A stretch of DNA of 20,305 nt from Chloroflexota bacterium (lineage in GTDB: Bacteria > Chloroflexota > Chloroflexia > Thermomicrobiales > UBA6265). The DNA is taken from assembly GCA_023389575.1 (NCBI GenBank), contig JAEWEG010000053.1:1-20305 (forward strand). Direction: 5' to 3'. A program made the position numbers and the translations under genes. The number at the start of each line of letters is the position of its first letter. Within the stretch, counting starts at the first letter, position 1. Under the pieces are notes generated by a model that made no database searches, was not told where the DNA came from, and saw nothing but the letters and a program-made list of their open reading frames with translations. Of this stretch, positions 6,998 to 13,333 are shown piece by piece.

Positions 6998-7930
6998 TCA
7001 GGTGAGGATCACCTCGGTTGGCGTGGGCTCGGCGGGTTCGAGGACCGGGAGCGTGCCTTCGGGAACTGTCCACGGACCGGCGTCAGTTGGGGGTGGAGCC
7101 GTGGGTTCGATGATGGGTTCGTCGGTTGGGATCGCGGTCGATTCCGCCGTCTCCACTGGCTCCGTGGGCATGGTGGGCTCGGTTGGCTCCGTGGAGGACG
7201 TGCTCTCGGAGGTGGCGGCCTGTGTCTCCGGCATGCCGGAGCCTGGTGCCTGCGTTGGGGTGGACGTATCGTCCGTGGAAGTGGCTGGGCCATCGTTGAA
7301 GCAGGTGACGAGACCGACCACGAAGTCACAGGTATGAGCATCGAATACACCGCCGTCGCAGCGGACGGTGGCGGCGCTTTCGATGGCTGGGAGGCGGGTG
7401 GTGACCGTGGCGGTTCCTCCGCCCAGCGTGCAGGCGTGGATCTGGGCGACTTCGACTCCCTGCATGGCGCCTTCGGAGGTGGGCCAGGCGACCTGTGCCT
7501 CGACGATCAGTGGCATGTCCCGCGAGGCGGGGTTCGTGGCTTCGGAGGGGGTTGGGATCGTGGCGACGATTGGCATGGATTCGGGGTCGATGCCGGTGGC
7601 CGCCCACGGGCCTGGCGTGCTCGGGACTTGCGGGCCGGACCTGAACTGCCAGCAGAACGAGGAGTTGGGATCGGTATCGATATAACAGAACAGCCCATCC
7701 AGGCCGCCTCCCGCGCACAAGGCTGAACCGTAAGGCAGGCTGACAACGGTTCGGCTGCTCGTGTCAAGCGTGGCCTTTCCGCCGTGCATCCGGCAGAGGA
7801 TGGCCCATCCCTCGAGTTGGTCTCCGACGCCCGGGCCCTGCTGGTTGGCCGTGACCTGGTTGCCCAACGGCCCGATGGAGGCGATGCCGACGAGGAGGAC
7901 GAGAACGAGGGGAATGGTGGCGCGTTTCAT
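6998..7930 (-). CDS. Secreted protein with Pro/Thr/Glu/Ser-rich C-terminal tail, function unknown
   Basis: A 310-residue protein with a clear signal peptide: MKR, a hydrophobic core at about 7-20, and a likely cut after VTA at 28. The mature part has about 185 ordinary residues with eight cysteines (46, 72, 82, 93, 167, 191, 201, 210). These may form disulphides outside the cell. From about 213 to the end the sequence is dominated by Thr, Pro, Glu and Ser (for example TSSTEPTEPTMPTEP), a low-complexity tail like those of stalk or spacer regions. There is no LPxTG motif, lipobox or membrane segment, so it is probably released or held by the wall non-covalently. I recognise no domain. GGAGA precedes the ATG. 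It stands alone, convergent with the lipid kinase and divergent from the Rv0121-type gene. Confidence 0.75.
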   Translation of the reverse strand: MKRATIPLVLVLLVGIASIGPLGNQVTANQQGPGVGDQLEGWAILCRMHGGKATLDTSSRTVVSLPYGSALCAGGGLDGLFCYIDTDPNSSFCWQFRSGPQVPSTPGPWAATGIDPESMPIVATIPTPSEATNPASRDMPLIVEAQVAWPTSEGAMQGVEVAQIHACTLGGGTATVTTRLPAIESAATVRCDGGVFDAHTCDFVVGLVTCFNDGPATSTDDTSTPTQAPGSGMPETQAATSESTSSTEPTEPTMPTEPVETAESTAIPTDEPIIEPTAPPPTDAGPWTVPEGTLPVLEPAEPTPTEVILT

Positions 7931-8169
7931 GGATGTCTCCTTCCCGACGGGGACCCTCCCCGTTTTGGCGTGTCATCACGATGCGCCTGGAGCCGGGGCG
8001 GGGCATCGGTGAATCCACCCATTGTTTCGCGGGGCATGCACCCATCAGATAGGTGCGCCACCGGTGGGTGGGAGAGCACCCGTTGCGGCGGGGGATACCT
8101 GGTGTAACGGGTGAGCCAGTAGTACCCCTCGCGGTGTGCGATGCTGGATGGACGAGTGAGGTCAGCGAG

Positions 8170-8661
8170 ATGACGGGTGTGGCTGAGGCGGGGACCAGCG
8201 ACGGAGGAGCGAGACGAGCGTTGCGGGCGGGTGAGCTGGCGTTCGTGCAGGCGGCGCGGGTGGGCCGGCTGGCGACGGTGGATGCCCACCAGCGGCCAAC
8301 GGTGGTGCCGGTGTGCTTCACGGTGGTGGGTGATGTACCCGCCATCGTGTCCGTGCTGGACGAGAAGCCGAAGCGGGTGGGGGACGAGGACCTCGGCCGG
8401 GTGCGGAACATTCGGCGGAACCCGCGGGTGTGCCTGGTGGTGGACCGGTACGAGGAGGACTGGTCGCGGCTGGCCTTCGTGCAGGTGCACGGCGCGGCGA
8501 GGGTGATGGCGCCTGACGATGAGGGGCACGCCGGGGCGGTGGCGGCGTTGCGGGCGAAGTATCCGCAATACCGGGAGATGGCGATCGAGCGCCGGCCGGT
8601 GATCGTGATCGAGGGGTTGACCGGGTTTTCGTGGCGTGGCGATGGCAGCCGGTTCGAGTGA
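8170..8661 (+). CDS. PPOX-class F420-dependent protein, Rv0121 type
   Basis: A 163-residue PPOX-fold protein with features of the Rv0121 (TIGR03668-like) group. Seen: ARVGRLATVDAHQRPTVVPVCF at the N-terminal strands, VLDEKPKRVGDEDLGRVRNIRRNPRVCLVVD in the middle, and EEDWSRLAFVQVHGAARV. These match the group's DEKPK, RxxNI and DDWSRL-like blocks. Members are small F420-binding redox proteins of unknown substrate. The ATG at 8170 is chosen over upstream codons because family-like sequence begins soon after and GAGG lies about ten bases before it. It is the only gene on this strand between the secreted protein and the defence island, and it is followed by a probable terminator. Confidence 0.88.
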   Translation: MTGVAEAGTSDGGARRALRAGELAFVQAARVGRLATVDAHQRPTVVPVCFTVVGDVPAIVSVLDEKPKRVGDEDLGRVRNIRRNPRVCLVVDRYEEDWSRLAFVQVHGAARVMAPDDEGHAGAVAALRAKYPQYREMAIERRPVIVIEGLTGFSWRGDGSRFE

Positions 8662-8765
8662 GCCGGGGTGCCTGTGCGGTTAGGATGGCGCGCGGCGGGA
8701 GAGGGTGTGTTTTTTCGCCAACAATAATCCATTAATCCATTTATTCGGCTTCGAGGGGTGAGTTT

Positions 8766-8786
8766 GCCCGGAACGGCGGGCTTTTT
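8766..8786 (+). terminator. Probable intrinsic terminator after the Rv0121-type gene
   Basis: GCCCG (8766-8770) and CGGGC (8777-8781) form a 5-bp GC stem with a 6-base loop, followed directly by five T. It lies 104 bases after the stop of the gene at 8170-8661. The stem is short, so strength is uncertain. Confidence 0.45.
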
Positions 8787-9232
8787 GGCCGGCTGAATTA
8801 ATGTGGAATTTCGGATTAATGTTGATGCATGAATGATGTTGTCGTGTTTGGTTTGGTGGTGCATGGCGGGACGGCCTTTCCGGGGTGAGCGGTTTGGAGG
8901 CGTGAGGGCGGTCAACGGCGGGGCCTCGGGGAAGCCCATATGGCAGCCAGATGCGCGCGGTAACCACCCTGTTTACGGCTGCCGAGGGCTTCCGTACCGG
9001 TGCGCGGTGAGGTGTGCGGATGGCTGGCCGCACGTGTCTATCCAGTGAACGCATCGAGACGGGCGAAACGCGCCATTCGGCGTGAGATTTAGTGAACGCG
9101 TTTGCTAAGGCCAGCCAAAGCGCCCCCTTCCCATCGGTTGAGACTCGTTCAAGGCAGTTCTTTGCCGCGTATCGGGGGCCGCCCGTACGATGAGAGGGTG
9201 GGCGGCGCGCAATGAGGAGAGCGGCCTGAGGG

Positions 9233-9261
9233 TTGCGCTAATATGAGACACTTTTGATATT
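9233..9261 (+). promoter_or_regulatory. Possible promoter of the hsdM-mrr-hsdS operon
   Basis: TTGCGC (9233-9238) and GATATT (9256-9261) are separated by 17 bases within a locally AT-rich patch upstream of hsdM. The matches to consensus are partial (3/6 and 4/6). If it is used, the leader would be over 200 bases and would contain the repeat block. Confidence 0.2.
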
Positions 9262-9321
9262 GGGACCCGACGTAATGGAGCAGAACGACCTTCCCGTTGG
9301 GGGAGGGCGCGGGCAAGGGCG

Positions 9322-9423
9322 GTCCCTTCGACTCGGCTACGCCTCGCTCAGGGCAGGCTTCCGCTACGCTACGGGGTCAGGGGCGGACAACCCTCCGCTC
9401 CGCTCCGGGGTCTGCCCGTACGG
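9322..9423. repeat. Intergenic repeat block with imperfect hairpin, upstream of hsdM
   Basis: The 42 bases at 9381-9422 recur in inverted orientation at 13185-13226 with only three differences. The unit has hairpin arms GGGCGGAC (9381-9388) and GTCTGCCC (9410-9417) around a 21-base loop and ends in GTACG. The preceding 60 bases are built of related GCTACGC and CGCTCAGG motifs, in the style of short palindromic repeats scattered between genes in many genomes. The strand relation and arms are seen directly; membership of a genome-wide family is inferred. Confidence 0.7.
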
Positions 9424-9485
9424 ATGGGGCGAGCGGCGCATGGATTTGGCGGGTATTCCGCCGGTGAGATAAGAGGTAGTGAAGC

Positions 9486-11057
9486 GTGAGCAAGGAATCA
9501 CAGCGGGCGGAACTGCACAAGACGATCTGGCGGATAGCCAACGATCTGCGCGGGAGCGTGGACGGTTGGGATTTCAAGAGCTATGTGCTGGGGATGCTGT
9601 TCTACCGGTTCATTTCCGAGAACCTGGTGGCGTACCTGAACAAGGTGGAGCGCGACGCTGGATATCCGGATTTCGATTTCGCGAAGCTGACCGACGCCGA
9701 GGCCGAATTTGGCCGAGAGACAACCGTTCAGGAGAAGGGGTTCTTCATCCTGCCGAGCGAGTTGTTCGCCAATGTTCGCGCGCGGGCCAACGCGGATGCC
9801 GCGTACCGCGAAAACCTGAACGAGGTTCTGGAAGGAGTGTTCCGGGACATCGAGGGGTCGGCCGTTGGCGCGGATAGCGAGGACGATCTGAAGGGGCTGT
9901 TCGACGACCTCGACGTGAACTCCTCGAAGCTGGGCAACACCGTGGCAAGGCGGAACGCGCAACTGGTGAAGCTGCTCAACGCGATTGGGGACCTGGCGCT
10001 GGGCGATTTCGCCGACAACACCATCGACGCGTTCGGGGATGCCTACGAGTACCTGATGGCGATGTATGCCTCGTCGGCGGGGAAATCCGGGGGTGAGTAC
10101 TACACGCCGCAGGAGATATCCGAACTGCTGGCGCGGATGACGGTGGTGGGCAAGACCTCGGTGAACAAGGTCTACGACCCGGCCTGCGGGTCCGGATCGC
10201 TGCTGTTGAAGTTCGCGAAGGTGCTGGGCCGGGACAACGTGCGGCAGGGGTTCTTCGGGCAGGAAATCAACCTCACCACCTACAACCTGGCCCGGATCAA
10301 CATGTTCCTGCACGATGTGAACTACGAGAAGTTCAGCCTGGCGCATGGCGACACGCTGACGGACCCCCAGCACTGGGACAACGAGCCGTTCGAGGCGATC
10401 GTTTCCAATCCTCCGTATTCGATCCGGTGGGAGGGGGATGCCGACCCTCTCCTGATCAACGACTCGCGATTCTCCCCGGCGGGGGTGCTGGCGCCGAAAT
10501 CGAAGGCCGACCTGGCGTTCACGATGCACATCCTGAGCTGGCTGGCGGTGAACGGGACGGCGGCGATCGTCGAGTTTCCGGGCGTGCTGTACCGGGGTGG
10601 GGCGGAGCGGAAGATTCGCCAGTACCTGGTGGACAACAACTATGTGGATACGGTGATCCAGTTGCCGCCGGACCTGTTCTTTGGGACGACGATCGCGACC
10701 TGCATCGTGGTGCTGAAGAAGTCGAAGGCCGACAACGCGGTGCTGTTCATCGATGCATCGGCCGAGTTCACGCGGCCCGGCAACAAGAACAAGCTGACGG
10801 AGGCGAACCAGTCGCGGATTCTGGAGGCGTTCGTTGCCCGGGAGAACGTTGACCACTTCGCGCGGCTGGTGCCGAGCGCCGACCTGGCCGCGAATGACTA
10901 CAACCTGTCGGTGTCGTCCTACGTGGAGCAGGAAGACACGTCCGTGGCCGTGGATATCACGGAGTTGAATGCCGAGATCGCCCGGATCGTTGCCCGGCAG
11001 GCTGAACTCCGCACCGCCATCGATGCAATCGTGGCCGACCTGGAGGGCGTTTCATGA
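9486..11057 (+). CDS. hsdM: Type I restriction-modification DNA methyltransferase subunit HsdM
   Basis: A 523-residue N6-adenine methyltransferase subunit. The N-terminal helical domain (about 8-150) begins with LHKTIWRIANDLRGSVDGWDFKSYVLGMLFYRF, split here for description. The catalytic domain has the SAM motif DPACGSG at 231-237 and the N6-adenine motif NPPY at 308-311. GGEYYTPQEISELLARM before motif I is typical of HsdM. The length is normal. With HsdS it forms the methylase that protects the host's own sites, and with HsdR the nuclease. The start is GTG at 9486, preceded by an AGAGGT-like site. Its stop overlaps the next gene's ATG by four bases (ATGA), so the M, mrr-like and S genes are probably one translationally coupled operon. 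Confidence 0.97.
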   Translation: MSKESQRAELHKTIWRIANDLRGSVDGWDFKSYVLGMLFYRFISENLVAYLNKVERDAGYPDFDFAKLTDAEAEFGRETTVQEKGFFILPSELFANVRARANADAAYRENLNEVLEGVFRDIEGSAVGADSEDDLKGLFDDLDVNSSKLGNTVARRNAQLVKLLNAIGDLALGDFADNTIDAFGDAYEYLMAMYASSAGKSGGEYYTPQEISELLARMTVVGKTSVNKVYDPACGSGSLLLKFAKVLGRDNVRQGFFGQEINLTTYNLARINMFLHDVNYEKFSLAHGDTLTDPQHWDNEPFEAIVSNPPYSIRWEGDADPLLINDSRFSPAGVLAPKSKADLAFTMHILSWLAVNGTAAIVEFPGVLYRGGAERKIRQYLVDNNYVDTVIQLPPDLFFGTTIATCIVVLKKSKADNAVLFIDASAEFTRPGNKNKLTEANQSRILEAFVARENVDHFARLVPSADLAANDYNLSVSSYVEQEDTSVAVDITELNAEIARIVARQAELRTAIDAIVADLEGVS

Positions 11058-11962
11058 CCTCGGAGATGCCAACCTGGAATGAGTTTCTGGTGCCGGTCCT
11101 GCAATACCTGAGCGATGGCACAGTTCGACACAGGTCCGATATCCGCAAGAACGTGATGACGATAGCAGGGCTGACTCCCGAGCAAATGTCCGAGCCACTC
11201 GCGTCCGGGAAATCACGGGCAGCCAACCGGATTGGCTGGGCTATCGCGCACTTGACCAGTGTGGATGCCCTCGAGCGCCCGTCTCGGGGCCAATACCGAA
11301 TCACTCCGGTAGGTACCGATCTGCTGAAACGTTATCCGGACGGTATAACCGAGCCGATCCTTCGCGCCATGGCCAAGCCGGATGATCCGTTCTGGGCCGG
11401 AAAGAAAAGCAAGCCGACGACTGGGGCGGTCACTCCTGCCCCCGAAGTCCTCGACCCGGTGGAACAGATCGAGGAAGGATTGGCCCGCCTTCATGAGGCC
11501 GTGGCCGCTGACCTGTTGCAGCGGTTACAGAGTAAGGAGCCGGCCTTCTTCGAGGCGGCGGTGGTGAAGCTGCTCGTGGCGATGGGGTATGGAGGCGCGG
11601 ATGGGAGAGCGACCGTGACCCAGCAGTCGAACGACGGTGGGATAGACGGGGTGATCGACCGTGATGCACTCGGCCTCGACCGCGTCTACGTTCAGGCCAA
11701 GCGCTATTCCGATACCAACTCGGTTCAGGCACCAGCCGTGCAGGCATTCGTTGGCGCGTTGAGCGGCAAGGCGTCGAGCGGGGTCTTTATCACGACTGGG
11801 AAATTCTCGAAAGGTGCGGTGGCCTACGCGCAGACGGCCCATACCCGCGTCATCCTGATTGATGGAACGCGCTTGGCGGACCTGCTGATTCGGTACGGGG
11901 TTGGGGTGCAGAACCAGCAAACGCTTCACGTGGTTGCGGTGGATGAGGACTTTTTCGAATGA
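11054..11962 (+). CDS. mrr: Mrr-type restriction endonuclease embedded in the hsd operon
   Basis: A 302-residue protein with the two-domain Mrr layout. The N-terminal winged-helix part (about 5-105) includes RIGWAIAHLTSVDALERPSRGQYRITPVG. After a linker (about 115-150) comes a PD-(D/E)xK nuclease domain. Likely catalytic residues are E167 (PAFFE), D198 (GGIDG) and Q214-A-K216 (VYVQAKRY). Mrr enzymes of E. coli cut methylated DNA (type IV restriction). It overlaps hsdM and hsdS by four bases on each side, so it is made with them in step. That is unusual for Mrr, which is normally a free-standing gene. It may be an extra nuclease that destroys DNA with foreign methylation, or a partner of the type I complex; the sequence does not decide. 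The full motif set suggests it is active. Confidence 0.93.
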   Translation: MTSEMPTWNEFLVPVLQYLSDGTVRHRSDIRKNVMTIAGLTPEQMSEPLASGKSRAANRIGWAIAHLTSVDALERPSRGQYRITPVGTDLLKRYPDGITEPILRAMAKPDDPFWAGKKSKPTTGAVTPAPEVLDPVEQIEEGLARLHEAVAADLLQRLQSKEPAFFEAAVVKLLVAMGYGGADGRATVTQQSNDGGIDGVIDRDALGLDRVYVQAKRYSDTNSVQAPAVQAFVGALSGKASSGVFITTGKFSKGAVAYAQTAHTRVILIDGTRLADLLIRYGVGVQNQQTLHVVAVDEDFFE

Positions 11963-13164
11963 GCCGGATCGACGATCTGATTGCCGAGCACTGTCCTGAT
12001 GGTGTTCGGCACGAACCGTTGAGAGATGTGGGCATTTGGTACGGAGGCGGTACTCCGTCCAAGGCTCGTGCTGACTTCTGGAAAGACGGCACAATCCCAT
12101 GGGTGTCGCCGAAAGATATGGGCAGGTCGATTGTTGACACTACGGAGGATTACATTACTGAAGCGGCGGTAAAGGGATCGGCAACAAGGCTTGTGCCTGC
12201 CAACTCGGTGGCGGTCGTTGTCAGATCAAGCATTTTGGACCGGATATTTCCGAGTGCGTTAATTCCCGTCGCCGTTGCGCTGAATCAGGACATGAAGGCA
12301 GTCGTTGCCCGAGATGGCGTGTCGGCAGGTTATCTGGCCCACATGTTTCGATCGCGCGGCCCGGCCATTCTACGTGTTGCACGCAAAACTGGCGGCTCCG
12401 TAGCATCCATTGAAAGTAGCAAGCTTTTCTCTTTTCGCATCCCGGTACCGCCGCTCGAAGTGCAGCGCGAGATAGTGCGGGTGCTGGACACTTTCGCGGA
12501 GCTTGAGGCGGAGCTTGAGGCGGAACTGGAGGCTCGGAGGCAGCAATATGCTTACTATCAGATCTCCCTCCTGCGAACGTCTACAGAGCGATCTCAGTGG
12601 ATGACACTGGGAGATCTAGGTCGAGTGTCTATGTGCAAGCGAGTGTTTAAGAACGAAACTAGTAGCGAGGGGGATATTCCTTTCTACAAGATTGGGACAT
12701 TTGGTGGTAGCCCAGACGCTTTCATCTCGAATCAACTCTATACGAACTATCGTTCTCGCTATTCATTTCCCAAGAAAGGGGATGTGCTGATCTCCGCAGC
12801 CGGAACCATTGGGCGGGCTATCCCCTACGATGGTAAGCCTGCATATTTTCAGGATTCCAATATTGTGTGGATAGATAACAACGAAACTATTGTGCTCAAT
12901 AGATATCTTCGTTACTGGTATCGTGTGATTCAGTGGACCACAGATGGAAGCTTGATCCAGAGGCTTTACAACGAAAACATCCGACGCGCAAAGATTCTCG
13001 TGCCGCCGCTGGACGAACAGGAGCGGATCGTTGGCATTCTCGATAAGTTCGATGCGCTGGTAAACGACTTGAGCATTGGACTCCCCGCCGAACTGGCGGC
13101 GCGGCGAAAGCAATACGACTACTACCGCGACAAGCTGCTGACCTTCGAGGAGAAGACTGCATGA
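11959..13164 (+). CDS. hsdS: Type I restriction-modification specificity subunit HsdS
   Basis: A 401-residue specificity subunit with two target-recognition domains, each followed by a conserved helical spacer. TRD1 covers about 15-165 (WYGGGTPSKARADFWKDG, PWVSPKDM). Spacer 1 begins at PPLEVQREIVRVLDTFAELEA and carries a three-fold ELEA repeat. TRD2 covers about 210-345 (IPFYKIGTFGG, GTIGRAIPYDG). Spacer 2 begins at PPLDEQERIVGILDKFDAL and ends YYRDKLLTF. It determines the split DNA target read by HsdM and HsdR. The repeat type resembles the type IC (EcoR124) family. The DNA coding for TRD2 has much lower GC (164 of 360 bases at 12601-12960) than the spacers, a sign of domain exchange. It starts on ATGA overlapping the mrr-like stop. 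Confidence 0.96.
   Translation: MSRIDDLIAEHCPDGVRHEPLRDVGIWYGGGTPSKARADFWKDGTIPWVSPKDMGRSIVDTTEDYITEAAVKGSATRLVPANSVAVVVRSSILDRIFPSALIPVAVALNQDMKAVVARDGVSAGYLAHMFRSRGPAILRVARKTGGSVASIESSKLFSFRIPVPPLEVQREIVRVLDTFAELEAELEAELEARRQQYAYYQISLLRTSTERSQWMTLGDLGRVSMCKRVFKNETSSEGDIPFYKIGTFGGSPDAFISNQLYTNYRSRYSFPKKGDVLISAAGTIGRAIPYDGKPAYFQDSNIVWIDNNETIVLNRYLRYWYRVIQWTTDGSLIQRLYNENIRRAKILVPPLDEQERIVGILDKFDALVNDLSIGLPAELAARRKQYDYYRDKLLTFEEKTA
12499..12534 (+). repeat. 12-bp tandem repeat (ELEA x3) in the HsdS central spacer
   Basis: Two identical 12-base units (GAGCTTGAGGCG at 12499-12510 and 12511-12522) and a third diverged unit (12523-12534) encode ELEA-ELEA-ELEA. In EcoR124I/II a four-residue repeat at the same place, present two or three times, changes the spacing between the two half-sites. 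The identical copies could change number by slippage while keeping the frame. Confidence 0.85.
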
Positions 13165-13184
13165 CGGGCGCCAGCGAGGACGTG

Positions 13185-13310
13185 CGTACGGGCGGACCCC
13201 GAAGCGGAGCGGAGGGTCGTCCGCCCTGGCTCACTCGATGGGCGGACAACCACCGCCTGCGCGTGAGCGGGTCAGGAACTTCAAGAGCCGACGGCGGGTC
13301 CGCCCGTACG
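13185..13310. repeat. Paired palindromic repeats between hsdS and hsdR
   Basis: The 169-base gap between hsdS and hsdR holds two repeat units. The first (13185-13226) is the inverse of the block upstream of hsdM and has perfect 8-bp hairpin arms (13190-13197 with 13219-13226). The second (13240-13310) reuses the same arms, GGGCGGAC at 13240-13247 and GTCCGCCC at 13298-13305. The outer ends form a perfect 14-bp inverted pair, 13185-13198 and 13297-13310. The GC hairpins could hinder read-through from hsdS to hsdR. An open frame crosses the region into hsdR, but it is repeat sequence and not protein-like. Confidence 0.75.
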
Positions 13311-13333
13311 GCATTGGATCAGGAGCGACTGGT

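Larger units (their letters stand above)
8662..9485. other. 824-bp non-coding stretch upstream of the restriction island
   Basis: I see no convincing gene here; the open frames have poor composition (Pro, His, Arg and Cys rich) and no family resemblance. Contents: an AT-rich block at about 8710-8850 that contrasts with its surroundings; a hairpin plus T-run at 8766-8786; and a 7-bp inverted pair GGCAGCC / GGCTGCC (8942-8948 and 8977-8983). There is also a direct repeat AGTGAACGC (9044-9052 and 9091-9099). A partial repeat unit ends in CCGCCCGTACG at 9179-9189, and a fuller repeat block lies at 9322-9423. No tRNA, integrase or IS gene was found. Confidence 0.6.

Noticed and set aside
8680..9054. 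124-residue minus-strand frame in the AT-rich gap
   Set aside because: Pro/His/Arg-rich, no ribosome site and no recognisable domain; it spans a probable terminator.
9322..9423. CRISPR array
   Set aside because: Only scattered related motifs, no regular repeat/spacer rhythm, and no cas gene in the window.
8662..9485. tRNA gene or integrase attachment site next to the restriction island
   Set aside because: No cloverleaf, anticodon arm or TPsiC-like sequence was found, and no integrase or transposase is encoded in the window.
13238..13333. Longer N-terminus for HsdR
   Set aside because: The extra 32 codons are translated palindromic repeat; the ATG at 13334 has a good AGGAG site and normal HsdR sequence follows.
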